Assembly (NCBI GenBank): GCA_964415885.1
Contig: CAYQCE010000005.1
Location: 40,141-104,140 of the forward strand
Length of the DNA: 64,000 nucleotides
Reading direction: 5' to 3'
Source of the DNA: CAYQCE01 sp964415885
GTDB lineage: Bacteria; Zixibacteria; MSB-5A5; JAABVY01; JAHJOQ01
How positions within the stretch are numbered: position 1 is the first letter of the stretch; each line of letters opens with the position of its first letter. Below, one piece after another: positions 51,918 to 60,304 of the stretch. The notes below the pieces were generated by a model, which saw only the letters and a program-made list of their open reading frames with translations, was not told the DNA's origin and made no database searches. A program made the position numbers and the translations under genes.

Positions 51918-52790
51918 TTACAATCCAACCTTCTTCCGGCAGATAACAACACGCTCGATACCGCTGTAGTCTTTTACCGTACGGATGAATTCGAGGTCAT
52001 TGTCTGTGTCGATCAGGGCGCGTATGCTGTCCGTCTGTCCGAGGCCGATCTCGAAGATCAGATGACCACCCGGAACCAGATAGGGCGGCGCCTCTTTTAA
52101 CATCCTCCGGACGAAATCGAGACCATCCGGACCTGAGGTAAGTGCGTCCGTCGGTTCGAATTTGCGAATCTGCGGTGCGAGCTCGTCGAAATCCGATTCT
52201 GCTATGTATGGCGGGTTGCAGACTATCGCATCGTACGGATGCTTGTCGTTCTCAATTGCGGTGAACATATCGCCGTTGAACAGCCCGAATCGAGACTGCA
52301 ACCCGTGAAGCGCGACATTCTCACCCGCAAGCGCGAGTGCTTCCGCCGAGCTATCGGCTGCACTGATCGAGGCTTGCGGAAGGTTGATTGCGAGCGCGAT
52401 TCCGATGCATCCGGTGCCGCACGCCAGATCGAGAATGTAGAGCCGGTCGAAGTCCTGAAGCATCTCAATCGCCTCCGACACCACGAATTCGGTCTCCGGC
52501 CGGGGGATCAGCGCTCGGGGATCGCACTTGATGCGGATACCGTAGAATTCTGTCTCGCCAAGTATGTACTGAAGGGGTTCATCATTGAGTCGTCGAGTCA
52601 GAAATACGTCAAATTCAGCGACTATATCAGATGTTACCAGACGATTCGGTTCGGTGTACAGCTCCACGCGCGATAGGTTGGTCAGACTGCACGCGATCCT
52701 TTCGGCGTTGATCCGGGGGGCATCGACGCCCTTCTCGGCCAGCTTGCGAGTAGCTTCGTTGATCAGGTCGAGGAGTTTCTCTTCCGGCAT
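51918..52790 (-). CDS. prmC: Release factor glutamine methyltransferase
   Basis: PrmC (HemK) methylates the Gln of the GGQ loop in RF1 and RF2. The 290-aa protein has an N-terminal helical substrate-binding domain, then the SAM motif LDLACGTGCIGIAL (about 118-131) and the catalytic NPPY (CNPPYIAESD, about 186). The motif ALIPRPETE (about 92-100), typical of PrmC, is present. It is the last gene of the lpxC-fabZ to prmC run and starts 6 nt after the Tat-signal mini-gene. Confidence 0.94.
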   Translation of the reverse strand: MPEEKLLDLINEATRKLAEKGVDAPRINAERIACSLTNLSRVELYTEPNRLVTSDIVAEFDVFLTRRLNDEPLQYILGETEFYGIRIKCDPRALIPRPETEFVVSEAIEMLQDFDRLYILDLACGTGCIGIALAINLPQASISAADSSAEALALAGENVALHGLQSRFGLFNGDMFTAIENDKHPYDAIVCNPPYIAESDFDELAPQIRKFEPTDALTSGPDGLDFVRRMLKEAPPYLVPGGHLIFEIGLGQTDSIRALIDTDNDLEFIRTVKDYSGIERVVICRKKVGL

Positions 52791-52796
52791 ACGAAT

Positions 52797-53024
52797 CTAC
52801 ACCCGGGGCATGAAATGACCAGTTTCGAGAAGTGACGGATCATCGGGAAAGTCGAATCCCGCGCAGCCGAGACGCTTGTTGCCGTGTATGGCGAATCGAT
52901 CCCGACAATGACGAGTGAGCATGACTCCCTCACTCTTGCCGGCAAGCAGAGCCGTTGTGGGTGACAGGAACATGGCACTTCCGGTAGCTGCTACCGCTGT
53001 TCGCAAGAAGTCTCGTCTTTGCAT
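52797..53024 (-). CDS. Tat-signal mini-protein (75 aa)
   Basis: The ATG at 53024 follows the pmbA stop by 1 nt, with GAGAGGG upstream. The N-terminus QRRDFLRTAVAATGSAMFL is a twin-arginine signal. The remaining 45 residues contain two Cys (RHCRDRF, LGCAGFDFP) and no recognised domain. It is probably exported folded or bound to a cofactor. It could also be the remnant of a larger Tat protein. The frame opens earlier, inside pmbA, but that part has no Tat motif. Confidence 0.5.
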   Translation of the reverse strand: MQRRDFLRTAVAATGSAMFLSPTTALLAGKSEGVMLTRHCRDRFAIHGNKRLGCAGFDFPDDPSLLETGHFMPRV

Positions 53025-53025
53025 C

Positions 53026-54363
53026 CTATGCCCTCTCTCTGTCGAGCTGAAAGTTATCGATTTTCGCATACGGTACGAGCATAACGACCGAGTACTGCGG
53101 GTACAGCTTTCGTTCACGCGAAAGCATCCGGCAGTTCGTGAGCGCCTCGAGTATCGACTGGTTCATCCGCATATTGACGATCGGCTTTGTGACTTCGCCG
53201 TTTTCGATCAGAAACGTACCATCGCGTGTCAGACCAGTGACCATCGTGCGCATCGGATTGAGGTAGTTCACATACCAGAAGTGGGTGATATAGATACCTC
53301 GAGGTGTTGACCCTACCAAGTCATCGAGCGGAGTTGCGCCGGGTTCCATTACCATGTGTTTCGGATAAGGCGTGAAACTGTTCGTTGCGATATGTGCGTG
53401 CCCGGTGGATTCCTTACCCAATTTCCGGGCATCGCGGGAGTCAGACACGACGCCCCTGGCTATGCCGTTCACAATAAGATCGACCTTCCGGCGCGTAACG
53501 CCCTCATAATCGAATGGCACCCCCTGCATGCGCGGATGATAGACATTGTCGCGGACGGTGATAAGTTCGCTGGTCAACTGCTCACCGAGGCTGCCTGCCA
53601 TGAATGATCTGCGCTGCACGAACGTGCGGCTACCGAAACCCATGAAAGCGAGGAAGAGAAGTAGCTGGCCGACGGCGGCAGGTTCGAGGACAACCGTATA
53701 TTGACCGGAGTCGAGTTCTGTCGGATTCTCGCTGCGGAGAGCCTTGTCTATAGCGGTTTCGGCGAGTTCGCCGGGATTGATATTCGCGAAATCACGATCG
53801 AATGCGATGGCGTACCCGGAACGGCCATCGTCTGCGCTGACTGTCAGAGAGAACTCCGCTTTGGTGCCCTCGAAATACTTCTCGGTGCCGAGCGAATTCA
53901 TCACCGCAACCTGGTTAAGAATCGTGCGAAACGCTCCGGCGGTTGTCATATCTCTCATCGCCGCAGCCTTGTTTATCATCCAGACGGCGTTCGCGCGATC
54001 GGAAGGCGAAGCCTCCGCTGTAGTCTGCCTGAAGCCTTCAACTGCCGGGGATTCGGTGGATTCAGGCAGGCCGGTGAAATCCTCATTGGTTTCTGCGATC
54101 TCCGAGATTGCGAGAGCATCGGCGATACATTGCTTCACGGATTCGACATTGAGCTTATTCGTCGATGCCACCCCGATCTTCTTGTCCGCCACCACGCGAG
54201 CGACGATACTCGCGTCGGCTCGGGTCAGATTCTGTTGTATCTCACTCTCGGCAATATGGGTTATGTTCAGCACTTCGCCGTCATAGACCAGCTCGGTCTG
54301 GTCTGCGGGCGAATCTGCCATTGCAGCATGGAATGTCTCGAGTATCATTGACTTGTCAACCAC
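53026..54363 (-). CDS. pmbA: TldE/PmbA-family protein (inactive partner of TldD)
   Basis: TldD and TldE form a heterodimeric protease that cleaves peptides and matures some antibiotics and toxin-antitoxin proteins. This 445-aa protein follows the TldE pattern with no HExxxH. Conserved stretches are RNILN-like segments and GVPFDYEGVTRRKVDLIVNG and THFWYVNYLNPMRTMVTGLTRDGTFLIENGEV near the C-terminus. It begins with GTG at 54363, 8 nt inside the tldD end, so the pair is translationally coupled. Confidence 0.88.
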   Translation of the reverse strand: MVDKSMILETFHAAMADSPADQTELVYDGEVLNITHIAESEIQQNLTRADASIVARVVADKKIGVASTNKLNVESVKQCIADALAISEIAETNEDFTGLPESTESPAVEGFRQTTAEASPSDRANAVWMINKAAAMRDMTTAGAFRTILNQVAVMNSLGTEKYFEGTKAEFSLTVSADDGRSGYAIAFDRDFANINPGELAETAIDKALRSENPTELDSGQYTVVLEPAAVGQLLLFLAFMGFGSRTFVQRRSFMAGSLGEQLTSELITVRDNVYHPRMQGVPFDYEGVTRRKVDLIVNGIARGVVSDSRDARKLGKESTGHAHIATNSFTPYPKHMVMEPGATPLDDLVGSTPRGIYITHFWYVNYLNPMRTMVTGLTRDGTFLIENGEVTKPIVNMRMNQSILEALTNCRMLSRERKLYPQYSVVMLVPYAKIDNFQLDRERA

Positions 54364-55807
54364 GGTCCACCCCCACTTTCACACCGCGGAATCTCGACGG
54401 AGAGCACCCTTGCGCAGTCTGTGCCGTCTGCGCGGGCTGGCCCTTGCCGCAGTTTGGCGTACCCCAGATTTCCCACTGAGTTTGATCGCCGACGGCATCG
54501 CACGAATTCCAGAATTCAACCGTATTGCCCGAATAGACCGGCCGTTTGATCATCCCAACGAGTTTGCCGCCTTTGATTTCCCAGCCAACCTCGGAGCCGA
54601 GTTGAAAGGATGATCGGTCATCGGCGATGGACCAACTCTCGACCGTATCGAGATAGATGCCGTCATCGATTCCGGATATCAGATCATCGAAGGAGGAATC
54701 GCCGGCGTCCAAGAGCACATTGGTTATACGGACTATCGGCGGATTCGACCAACTGTCGGCATTTGCCGCGCCGGTCGACGATTTCCCAACACGGTACGCG
54801 CTCTCGCGGTTTGAGAGGTAGTTGACGAGGATACCGTTCTCGATCAGTTTGTGAGGCTTTGCTGCAACACCCTCGTCATCATATCCCCATGTCGCGAGTC
54901 CGCCCGGATAGGATGTGTCGGTCGAGATATTAACGAGATCGGAACCGTACTTCAGTTCACGGAGCCTGGACGGCATTGCGAATGATGTACCGCTGAAATT
55001 CCGTTCGGAGCCGAATACGCGATCGAGCTCGAGCGGATGACCGATTGTCTCGTGAATCTGAAGCGAAAGAAGATCTCCCGAGAGTACAATATCGAATAAA
55101 CCCGTCGGGCACTCTTTCGCCGTCGCAAGCATCACGGCCTCTTCGGCGATCCGCGGCACGTTCTCCTCGAACCCTAGTGCCGCAACAAGTTCGTATCCGG
55201 CGCTCTTGTATTGCCCCGATGATGACGGGTAGGAGCGTTCGGTACGATCGCGATGACCTCTGACCACGCCGCACGACACTCCCGCGCCGGAGTGGAGCAG
55301 AGTTTGCTCGATCTCAGAACCGAGGGATGACACGAACAGCTTGTCCGTACGCGTGAAATTCATGAATGCGCCCGAGCTGTTTATCTCGCTGTTTTCGCGC
55401 AATGTTGCGTCGAGCGTCATGAGATAGTCGATCTTCTCCGAAAGCGGTATCTCGAACGGGTCTCTTTCGAAAGGAGTTATGTACTTGTCTTTGACCGACG
55501 GAACATCAGCAAGATGGACCGTCTTCTGATTTATCTTTGCGGAAGTCCTGGCGATTGCCACTGCTGTTTTGGATGCCTGACGGACCTCCGGTTCGGCAAT
55601 GACCGAGTTTGCGGCGAACCCCCACGCTCCGTTGGCTAGCACTCGCACGCTGAACCCGGCGGAGGAATTCCTGTCAATCTGTCCGGGGTTGCCGTCAGAG
55701 ACGCCGACGTTTTCGTTCCGGATTTCCTCGAAACGAAAGTCAGCGTATGAGGCGCCGTTCTTCAGAGCCTCATCCACTGCAATTTGGCCCAATTTGGATA
55801 GATTCAT
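54356..55807 (-). CDS. tldD: TldD-family metalloprotease
   Basis: This 483-aa catalytic subunit has the zinc motif HETIGH (H-E-x-x-x-H) in LQIHETIGHPLELDRVFG. The segment GILVNYLSNRESAYRVGKSSTG and the C-terminal GYDDEGVAAKPHKLIENG are typical of TldD. It pairs with the PmbA-like protein next to it. The gene lies 56 nt downstream of lpxA in the same run. The ribosome site is weak. No peptide substrate gene is evident; the Tat mini-protein after pmbA is a possible but unproved one. Confidence 0.9.
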   Translation of the reverse strand: MNLSKLGQIAVDEALKNGASYADFRFEEIRNENVGVSDGNPGQIDRNSSAGFSVRVLANGAWGFAANSVIAEPEVRQASKTAVAIARTSAKINQKTVHLADVPSVKDKYITPFERDPFEIPLSEKIDYLMTLDATLRENSEINSSGAFMNFTRTDKLFVSSLGSEIEQTLLHSGAGVSCGVVRGHRDRTERSYPSSSGQYKSAGYELVAALGFEENVPRIAEEAVMLATAKECPTGLFDIVLSGDLLSLQIHETIGHPLELDRVFGSERNFSGTSFAMPSRLRELKYGSDLVNISTDTSYPGGLATWGYDDEGVAAKPHKLIENGILVNYLSNRESAYRVGKSSTGAANADSWSNPPIVRITNVLLDAGDSSFDDLISGIDDGIYLDTVESWSIADDRSSFQLGSEVGWEIKGGKLVGMIKRPVYSGNTVEFWNSCDAVGDQTQWEIWGTPNCGKGQPAQTAQTAQGCSPSRFRGVKVGVDRG

Positions 55808-55863
55808 GGAGCTATTGTAGCGATGTTGGGGGGATTACGCAAGTGGAAGATTAACAGAAAATG

Positions 55864-56637
55864 TCAGCGGATCACGCCCCGTTTGGCGGTTTCGAAGAAA
55901 CGCTTGATTGTCCGTATCTCCGGAATGTCCGGCAGTTCGCTTTCGATCCGCTCGAATGCCTTTGCCGTGGTCAACTTTGAGCGAAATATGATCCTGAATG
56001 CCTTTCGAAGAGTCTTAACCGTATTTTCCGAAAACCCGCGACGCGATAGCCCGATGTGGTTGACATCGATCACTTTCAACGGATATCCGCCCACAAGCGC
56101 GTACGGACAAACATCCATCGTGACCCGAAACCCGCCACCGATCATGGTATGCTGGCCGATACGGACGAACTGGTGCACCGGCACGATACCTCCGACAATA
56201 GCCCAGTCCTCGATGACGACGTGTCCGCCGAGATTTACAGAATTGGCGAGTATGACATGATCGCCGATTATGCAGTCGTGTGCGACATGGCTGTATGCCA
56301 TCATGAAGCAGTCCGATCCGATGACAGTCTTCCAGCGGTCTTCAGTGCCTCGATTCACGGTAGCGTACTCACGGATTACCGTGCGTTCGCCGATCTCGAC
56401 CGTTGTTTCCTCGCCGCCGAATTTGAGATCCTGTGGGACAGTGCAGATCACTGCACCATGATGGATCGCGATATCTTTTGACAGCCTTGCGCCCGGTCCA
56501 ATCAGCACGTTAGATCCGATCTTGCAGCCGGGGCCGATCTCAACATTCTCATCGATGATTGCGTAAGGCCCGACGCTGACAGTCTCGTCGATCTCTGCCC
56601 TCGGGTTCACTATTGCTGTCGGATGAATATCTGCCAT
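55864..56637 (-). CDS. lpxA: UDP-N-acetylglucosamine acyltransferase
   Basis: LpxA performs the first step of lipid A synthesis, moving a hydroxyacyl chain from ACP to UDP-GlcNAc. The 257-aa protein is a left-handed helix of hexapeptide repeats starting IHPTAIVNPRAEIDETVSVGPYAIID. The catalytic His is in MAYSHVAHDCIIGD (about 122-126). The C-terminal helical domain contains GLSRRGFS. It begins directly after the lpxC-fabZ stop. Confidence 0.95.
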   Translation of the reverse strand: MADIHPTAIVNPRAEIDETVSVGPYAIIDENVEIGPGCKIGSNVLIGPGARLSKDIAIHHGAVICTVPQDLKFGGEETTVEIGERTVIREYATVNRGTEDRWKTVIGSDCFMMAYSHVAHDCIIGDHVILANSVNLGGHVVIEDWAIVGGIVPVHQFVRIGQHTMIGGGFRVTMDVCPYALVGGYPLKVIDVNHIGLSRRGFSENTVKTLRKAFRIIFRSKLTTAKAFERIESELPDIPEIRTIKRFFETAKRGVIR

Positions 56638-58038
56638 CTATTTATCGACCACCGCCGCTGTCATGGATGCCTCTGTGACGAGGTTGCCATCGACGAATGC
56701 TCTCCCTTCCATCTTGCACGTATTGCGTCGGAACGCCACGAACTCCAGCTCGAAGCGAATCTGATCCCCCGGTATGACAGGCTTGCGAAACTTGACCTTG
56801 TCGATTCCCATGAAATAGACAAGCTTGTCAGCCGGTTCGTCGATTGCATTGAGCAGAAGGAACCCGCCCGCCTGAGCCATCGCCTCGACAATCAGCACAC
56901 CCGGCATAATCGGGTGGCCCGGGAAATGTCCCTGAAAAAACGGCTCGTTTATCGTGACATTCTTCAGAGCCACGACTTTCTTTTTGGGTTCGATATCAAT
57001 AATTCGATCTATGAGAAGGAATGGATACCGATGCGGCATAACGTCAAGTATCGAGCTGATATCGAGGAGCGCTCCTTCTTCAGTTGACATCCCTCCGCCG
57101 TACTTCTCCGAAATGAGCTGCTTTTCATATATCTTGCGCATTTTGCGAGCGACCGCAACATTTGCGGCATGCCCGGAGCGAGCCGCAAGAAAATGCGCCT
57201 TCACCGGAGCGCCGATCAGGGTCATGTCTCCCAGCAAATCGACAGCTTTGTGTCGCACAGGCTCGTTGTAGAAACGGAGTTCCTTGTCCTCGAGAATGCC
57301 GGTCGTGCCGAGATTGACATCCCGGTCAACACCGAGCATTTCCCGCAGCCGTCCCATTTCGTCTTCTCCGAACTCCTTGTCGACTATGACTATCGCCGTG
57401 TCGAGTCCTCCGCCCTTGATGATACCCTGCGAGCGCATCATCTCGACCTCCGAGAGAAAGCAGAATGTCCGGGCGGGCGCGAATTCATCCACGAACTCAT
57501 CTCGCAGCGAAACGAGAGATGTATACTGCGTGCCGAGAGCCTTGTTGGCATAGTCGACCAGAAATGTTATCCGGAATTCATCGGACGGAGTCACCACGAT
57601 ATCGACCTTGCGCTCAGGCTCTGAATAAGCGAACGGTTTGTCGAGAATCAGAAAACGCCGTTCTGCGTCCTGATCTACGAGCCCCGCCTCTAGGAGTTTC
57701 TCCACGAATGGAGTAATGGAGCCATCGAACACCGGTGGTTCGAGGTTGTCGAGCTCGCAGATTATATTGTCGATTTCGAGGCCGGCGATTGCCGCAAGGA
57801 CGTGCTCGACCGTATAGACCTTATTCCCATTTACTGCAAGGGTTGTGCCACGATTAAGGTCCGTAACGTGATCCACGATGGCGGGAATCTCCGGGCATCC
57901 GTCGATATCACAGCGAAGAAACGTGATCCCGTGATCGACTTCCGCCGGCCGGAAAGTGAGCTTCGATTTGCATCCCGTATGAAGACCGATGCCTTCGAGA
58001 GAGACGGGATGCGCGATTGTCCTTTGCTTATCGTTCAT
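56638..58038 (-). CDS. LpxC-FabZ fusion: UDP-3-O-acyl-GlcNAc deacetylase / 3-hydroxyacyl-ACP dehydratase
   Basis: Residues 1-300 are LpxC, the zinc deacetylase that commits lipid A synthesis: VEHVLAAIAGLEIDN (His pair), HKAVDLLGDMTLIG (His/Asp) and HFLAARSGHAANVA. Residues 320-466 are FabZ, with the catalytic His/Glu in DVMPHRYPFLLIDRI and GHFPGHPIMPGVLIVEAMAQ. Such fusions are typical of Bacteroidetes and relatives and link fatty-acid flow to lipid A. It is the first gene of the lpxA-tldD-pmbA-prmC run. The lpxD gene, often next to it, is outside this window. Confidence 0.95.
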   Translation of the reverse strand: MNDKQRTIAHPVSLEGIGLHTGCKSKLTFRPAEVDHGITFLRCDIDGCPEIPAIVDHVTDLNRGTTLAVNGNKVYTVEHVLAAIAGLEIDNIICELDNLEPPVFDGSITPFVEKLLEAGLVDQDAERRFLILDKPFAYSEPERKVDIVVTPSDEFRITFLVDYANKALGTQYTSLVSLRDEFVDEFAPARTFCFLSEVEMMRSQGIIKGGGLDTAIVIVDKEFGEDEMGRLREMLGVDRDVNLGTTGILEDKELRFYNEPVRHKAVDLLGDMTLIGAPVKAHFLAARSGHAANVAVARKMRKIYEKQLISEKYGGGMSTEEGALLDISSILDVMPHRYPFLLIDRIIDIEPKKKVVALKNVTINEPFFQGHFPGHPIMPGVLIVEAMAQAGGFLLLNAIDEPADKLVYFMGIDKVKFRKPVIPGDQIRFELEFVAFRRNTCKMEGRAFVDGNLVTEASMTAAVVDK

Positions 58039-58129
58039 TACAGGACTCGATTATAATACTGCCCCGAAGGATTGTAAACTACTTTTTCTGCTCTCATAAG
58101 CCGTGCGGATCTCCATTTGCGCAAGATTG

Positions 58130-58157
58130 TTGACATTTGCTGCAGAATCGATATTAT
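58130..58157 (+). promoter_or_regulatory. Strong sigma-70-type promoter of the riboswitch-crcB transcript
   Basis: A perfect TTGACA (58130-58135), a 16-nt spacer and TATTAT (58152-58157) end about 8 nt before the riboswitch. Confidence 0.75.
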
Positions 58158-58165
58158 CACTGCAT

Positions 58166-58218
58166 CGATCGGCGATGGAGTTCGCCGCCAACCGCCGTCA
58201 AGGCTGATGACTCCTGTG
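58166..58218 (+). promoter_or_regulatory. Fluoride (crcB) riboswitch
   Basis: The conserved parts of the fluoride riboswitch are in order: GATCGGCGATGGAGTTCGCC, AACCGCC and GGCTGATGACTCCT. It binds fluoride through Mg2+ and turns on the downstream fluoride exporter. The aptamer ends about 38 nt before the crcB ATG, with the ribosome site CCGGAG in between, so control may be of translation or termination. Confidence 0.92.
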
Positions 58219-58255
58219 AAAATGCAACCGTGAACTTTCTGCCCGGAGTTGTTGT

Positions 58256-58636
58256 ATGTCAAAGATACTCGTAATCGGTCTTGGTGGCCTCATCGGGGCT
58301 ATCTCTCGTTACTACCTGAGTGAATATGTCCACAAAGTCCTCGGAGCTTCATTTCCCTATGGCACCTTGTCCGTGAATGTGCTCGGCTGCATGCTGGCCG
58401 GTTGCGTAATGTTTGCGGTAGAGGAGAAGCAAATATTCTCGCCCGAGATGGGATTGTTTATCTCGGTTGGGATACTTGGAGCGTTTACCACTTTTTCAAC
58501 CTTCGGATACGAAACTGTAGCTCTTCTGAGACAGAACCACTTTATTCCGGCTATGAGCACCGCTGCCGCAAATGTCATATTCGGTTTGGCGGCAGTATGG
58601 CTCGGTAGATCGGCCCTGCGGTTGCTCGTAGGGTGA
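58256..58636 (+). CDS. crcB: Fluoride exporter CrcB/Fluc
   Basis: This 126-aa membrane protein has four helices and exports fluoride as a dual-topology dimer. Conserved family features are GGLIGAISRYYLS (residues 9-21), PYGTLSVNVLGCMLAG (about 34-49) and GILGAFTTFSTFGYETVALL (about 72-91), including the Na+ and pore-lining Phe/Thr/Ser residues. A fluoride riboswitch lies upstream. CCGGAG precedes the ATG by 7 nt. Confidence 0.96.
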   Translation: MSKILVIGLGGLIGAISRYYLSEYVHKVLGASFPYGTLSVNVLGCMLAGCVMFAVEEKQIFSPEMGLFISVGILGAFTTFSTFGYETVALLRQNHFIPAMSTAAANVIFGLAAVWLGRSALRLLVG

Positions 58637-58680
58637 ATAACTGTAGACGAAGACCGGGGAATCCCTCCCAAATGTCCAAA

Positions 58681-58712
58681 ATCGGCTTGGGAAAGCCGAT
58701 GTATTTTCTTAT
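58681..58712 (+). terminator. Terminator-like hairpin after crcB
   Basis: ATCGGCTT (58681-58688), loop GGGA and AAGCCGAT (58693-58700) form a perfect 8-bp stem followed by GTATTTTCTTATC. Confidence 0.55.
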
Positions 58713-58742
58713 CTTCCGCATCAAATTTCTGTGGAGGTAGAC

Positions 58743-60272
58743 ATGGCGCTAAGAATAGGCGATGAGAGATTGAAGATAGAGGGCGTCGTTCAGGTCGCCC
58801 GAGATCGTGACCAGATTGAGTTAACCGATAGCGCTTTCGAGCGCATCAAACACTGCCGGGCGTTCGTAGATCGGAAGATCGAGGAGCACGCCATCATGTA
58901 TGGCATAACGACCGGCATCGGCGAGCTTTCCGAAGTTTTTCTTCCGGCGGAACAGATCAAGGAATTTCAGAAGTACATAGTTTATAGTCATGCCGCCGGC
59001 ATCGGTGAGCCAATGGACGAGGAGGTTGTCCGTTCGGCAATCGTCTCGCGAATCAAGGTTTTGACCCAGGGCCATTCGGGTTGCCGCCCGATAATCGTCG
59101 AGACGATGCGTGAAATGCTGAACAAAGGCGTGACACCGGCTGTCTGCAAGCGCGGATCGGTCGCGGCTTGCGGCGATCTTGCTCCGATGTCGCAGATCGC
59201 ACTCGTCGTTATCGGTGAGGGTGAGGCTTTCTACGAGGGCAAGCGCATGCCCGCGAAAGAGGCTCTGAGCAAGGCGGGTATCAAACCTGCCGAGTTCGAG
59301 GCACGTGACGGTCTCGCGTGCATCAATGGATCGAATGTCATAACCGGTATGGGCGCGTTGCAGTTATTCGATACATGGACATTCACTAAGACAGCCGAGA
59401 TTGCCGCCGCGATGACTGTGGAGGTGCTGAAAGCTAACATGCTGGCCTATGATGAACGCCTTCACAAGATACGCGGATACAGGGGCGCCATAGAGTCGGC
59501 ATCCAACATCCGCAGAATGACCGAGGATTCCGAGATTCTCGCCCAGAAAGACAAGAAGGTGCAGGATTCATACTCGATGCGCAGCACTCCGCAGGTAATC
59601 GGCTCGGCGCGTGATACTTATCGCTGGTGCCGTGAGATGATCGAGACCGAACTGAACGGTGTCGGAGACAATCCCATCTTCTTCCCGGATGAGGATGGTG
59701 GTACGGTCCTGACCGGTGCGAATTTCCAGGGCACACCGATAGCATTCCCGCTCGAGGCAGTCGGAATTGCGGTTACAACCATCGGGGTTATGTCGGAGCG
59801 TCGCTCGAACCGTCTGTTGAACAAGAATCTCTCCGTTGGCCTTCCGGCGTTTCTGACCGAGGGTGCGGGGATGTGGTCGGGTATGATGCTTGTGCAGTAC
59901 ACCCAGGGTCAGCTCGTGTCCGAGTGCAGAGTGCTGACACATCCTGCGGCAACCGGGTCTATTCCGGCGGCGGCCGATCAGGAGGATTTTGTATCGATGG
60001 GGATGACTACAGCGATCAAGACCCGTCAGATTATCGACATGTGCGCATCCGTCGTGGGTATCGAGCTACTCTGCGCGGCACAGGCGGCGGACTTCCGTAA
60101 GCCAATGAATCTCGGTAAGGGCACTAAAGCCGTGTATGAGTGTATCCGTGATCACGTGTCATATATGAAAGAGGATCGTCCGCTATACGTGGACAACAAC
60201 AAGATGGCCGAGCTTGTCAAGTCCGGTGAAATCCTGAAAGCAGCGGAGGGAGCCGTAGGCAAGCTCGATTGA
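58743..60272 (+). CDS. MIO-type aromatic amino acid lyase, histidine ammonia-lyase-like (Ala-Cys-Gly triad)
   Basis: The 509-aa protein aligns with histidine ammonia-lyase with almost the same numbering: Y53, H83 (YSHAAG), N195 (CINGS), E414 (DQEDFVSM), and Q274/Y277/R280 (QDSYSMRS, shifted by three). This supports a His-like substrate, but residue 415 is Phe rather than His. The triad that normally cyclises into the MIO cofactor, Ala-Ser-Gly, is Ala142-Cys143-Gly144 (SVAACGDLAP). A Ser-to-Cys mutant of Pseudomonas HAL is known to remain active. ATG at 58743 is used (GGAGG 5 nt upstream). No other hut gene is nearby. Confidence 0.85.
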   Translation: MALRIGDERLKIEGVVQVARDRDQIELTDSAFERIKHCRAFVDRKIEEHAIMYGITTGIGELSEVFLPAEQIKEFQKYIVYSHAAGIGEPMDEEVVRSAIVSRIKVLTQGHSGCRPIIVETMREMLNKGVTPAVCKRGSVAACGDLAPMSQIALVVIGEGEAFYEGKRMPAKEALSKAGIKPAEFEARDGLACINGSNVITGMGALQLFDTWTFTKTAEIAAAMTVEVLKANMLAYDERLHKIRGYRGAIESASNIRRMTEDSEILAQKDKKVQDSYSMRSTPQVIGSARDTYRWCREMIETELNGVGDNPIFFPDEDGGTVLTGANFQGTPIAFPLEAVGIAVTTIGVMSERRSNRLLNKNLSVGLPAFLTEGAGMWSGMMLVQYTQGQLVSECRVLTHPAATGSIPAAADQEDFVSMGMTTAIKTRQIIDMCASVVGIELLCAAQAADFRKPMNLGKGTKAVYECIRDHVSYMKEDRPLYVDNNKMAELVKSGEILKAAEGAVGKLD

Positions 60273-60304
60273 TGTAACAACCTTGCATTGTTAAAGGGGC
60301 GCAT

